From an uncultured Flavobacteriales bacterium (GTDB lineage Bacteria; Bacteroidota; Bacteroidia; Flavobacteriales_D; Crocinitomicaceae): a stretch of DNA of 14,205 nt. The position numbers and the translations under genes were made by a program. The notes beneath the pieces were generated by a model. The model made no database searches. It had not been told where the DNA came from and worked only from the letters and a program-made list of their open reading frames with translations. Location: NCBI GenBank assembly GCA_905479845.1, contig CAJQOB010000326.1, positions 1 to 14,205 of the forward strand, written 5' to 3'. Shown here piece after piece: positions 13,171 through 14,205 of the stretch. Numbering within the stretch: the stretch's first letter is position 1; each line of letters begins with the position of its first letter.

Positions 13171-14205
13171 ATGAAAACCATTCTCTCCTCAATCGTTTTG
13201 TATTTCCTATTTGCTTTTTCAAGTTTTGGACAAACTACCGAATACGAGTATTCTCTAACTGTAAACACAAACAAGGGGCGAGCTGACGTAAATCGAGATG
13301 TCGTATTTATTGAAACGACAACTTACGAGCATTTACCGCTTAAAACGAACAGTCAAGGAAAGTTGACACATACCTTTACTCATGGGAATTGGTTGGGTTC
13401 GATTGGAGAAATGAGAAACTGCATTAGAATTGATGCAACTCGAGGAGGGTCGGGAAGTAATATGTTTACCTACGATCCGGTGGGTTATGCCCTTCAAAAT
13501 AAGTCCGTTCCAGATCGTAGAACGATTGATTTCAAAATCATCAGTCAAGAGCGAATTAGTCCCATGTCGGAGCCATCTTCGAAAGAAAGTGTGTTCACGA
13601 TCGTGCTAAAAGATCAGAAGAACAAGACTTATGCCGGCGTTGAAATAGCTTTGTGCGATTTTGAACGAGGAGTCATTTATCAATCGAGAAGTAATGCTCG
13701 AGGTGCTGCGACTTTTGTAATTCCCGTTGATTCCGAGTATGATGTTGACATCGATGGCGTTGAGTCCATTCGTAGAATAGCGGTAAGTAAAATCCCAATG
13801 AACTCGAAGTTGACGGTTTTGTACCAATCAAGAACGTTCAAGGAGAAGAAGGAGGATAAATTCATTCTGCAAACAACAGCTCCTGACATTAAGCCAAGTT
13901 CTTCTCATGTTCGAGTAAAACTCAAGGTTCGAGGAGGGCCGTCTGGAGGAATTCAAGAAGATGTGTACATCAGAATGCTAAAATCAAATGATGTTTTCAA
14001 AGCAAAAACCAATGATGAAGCCGAGGCAATTTTCATGTTGCCTGTTAAACAAAAGTATTTCGTTGATTTTACCTACCAGAGAGACGCTGAGCAAATTGAT
14101 TTATCTCAAATTAGAGGAATTGCGTACAAGAGCATAAATGTACTTTACACGCCTGATCCTCGACTGCAAAATATTGAAAGCTTTATTTCAAAAGTAAAAG
14201 ATTTA
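13171..14205 (+). CDS. Exported protein with Ig-like repeats, 3' end beyond the window
   Basis: The frame is open from the ATG to the window edge (345 codons, no stop), so the gene is partial. A clear signal peptide opens it (KTILSSIVLYFLFAFSSFGQ, cleavage near FGQ). An in-frame ATG ten codons upstream (13141) would only add a charged leader, so 13171 is preferred. After that come about three related beta-sandwich-like units, near residues 27-88, 141-220 and 246-327. Each has an entry strand, a middle with SxxNARGAATFVIP or TNDEAEAIFMLP, and an exit strand such as KLTVLYQ or SINVLYTP. The pattern resembles the Ig-like repeats that, from memory, precede von Willebrand A domains in large Bacteroidota surface proteins; whether such a domain follows cannot be seen. 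It is divergent from the beta-helix gene, separated by about 160 bases (84 if that gene starts at 13086) with no clear promoter. Confidence 0.85.
   Translation, partial: MKTILSSIVLYFLFAFSSFGQTTEYEYSLTVNTNKGRADVNRDVVFIETTTYEHLPLKTNSQGKLTHTFTHGNWLGSIGEMRNCIRIDATRGGSGSNMFTYDPVGYALQNKSVPDRRTIDFKIISQERISPMSEPSSKESVFTIVLKDQKNKTYAGVEIALCDFERGVIYQSRSNARGAATFVIPVDSEYDVDIDGVESIRRIAVSKIPMNSKLTVLYQSRTFKEKKEDKFILQTTAPDIKPSSSHVRVKLKVRGGPSGGIQEDVYIRMLKSNDVFKAKTNDEAEAIFMLPVKQKYFVDFTYQRDAEQIDLSQIRGIAYKSINVLYTPDPRLQNIESFISKVKDL

Overview
The window looks like a chromosomal segment from a Bacteroidota bacterium, most probably a member of the Flavobacteriia; genus cannot be read from it. The basis is the low-GC composition, two secreted proteins ending in type IX secretion (T9SS) type A sorting domains, signal peptides ending in Asn/Ser/Ala-Gln, and promoters of the Bacteroidota type (-7 box TAnnTTTG with a TTG/TTTG element upstream). 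No tRNA, rRNA, CRISPR array, transposase or integrase was seen.

Layout. The left edge may hold the start of an unidentified minus-strand gene. From 158 to 2368 there is a tightly overlapping plus-strand operon: a small acidic protein of unknown function, an ABC ATPase with a TOBE-like tail but no permease partner, and a YihY/BrkB-family membrane protein. Next are an XRE/S24 (LexA/CI-like) regulator at 2442-3242 and, convergent with it, recQ at 3239-5113. recQ starts at a TTG codon and faces ilvE (5221-6291) across a compact divergent promoter region. ilvE ends tail-to-tail with a secreted six-blade Kelch protein (6288-7487, minus). Both convergent pairs overlap by exactly four bases at their stop codons.

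The right half is more accessory. A NarL/LuxR-type response regulator with an altered phosphorylation pocket (7648-8331) precedes a three-gene operon with gaps of 0 and 1 base: a secreted or periplasmic protein of unknown function, an ECF sigma factor, and a single-pass membrane protein that is probably its anti-sigma factor (8433-11154). This is the best candidate for an undescribed system, namely an envelope-sensing sigma/anti-sigma module with its own extracytoplasmic component. Convergent with it is a secreted right-handed beta-helix (pectate-lyase-like) protein on the minus strand (11368-13008). Its T9SS sorting domain is cut by one in-frame TAA, and the missing 40 residues are still readable downstream in the same frame up to a TAG at 11245. 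The window ends inside a secreted protein made of Ig-like repeats (13171 onward, plus).

Functionally the window mixes housekeeping genes (RecQ DNA repair, branched-chain amino acid transamination) with cell-surface and signalling genes. All functions are inferred by reading the translated sequences; no database search was possible.
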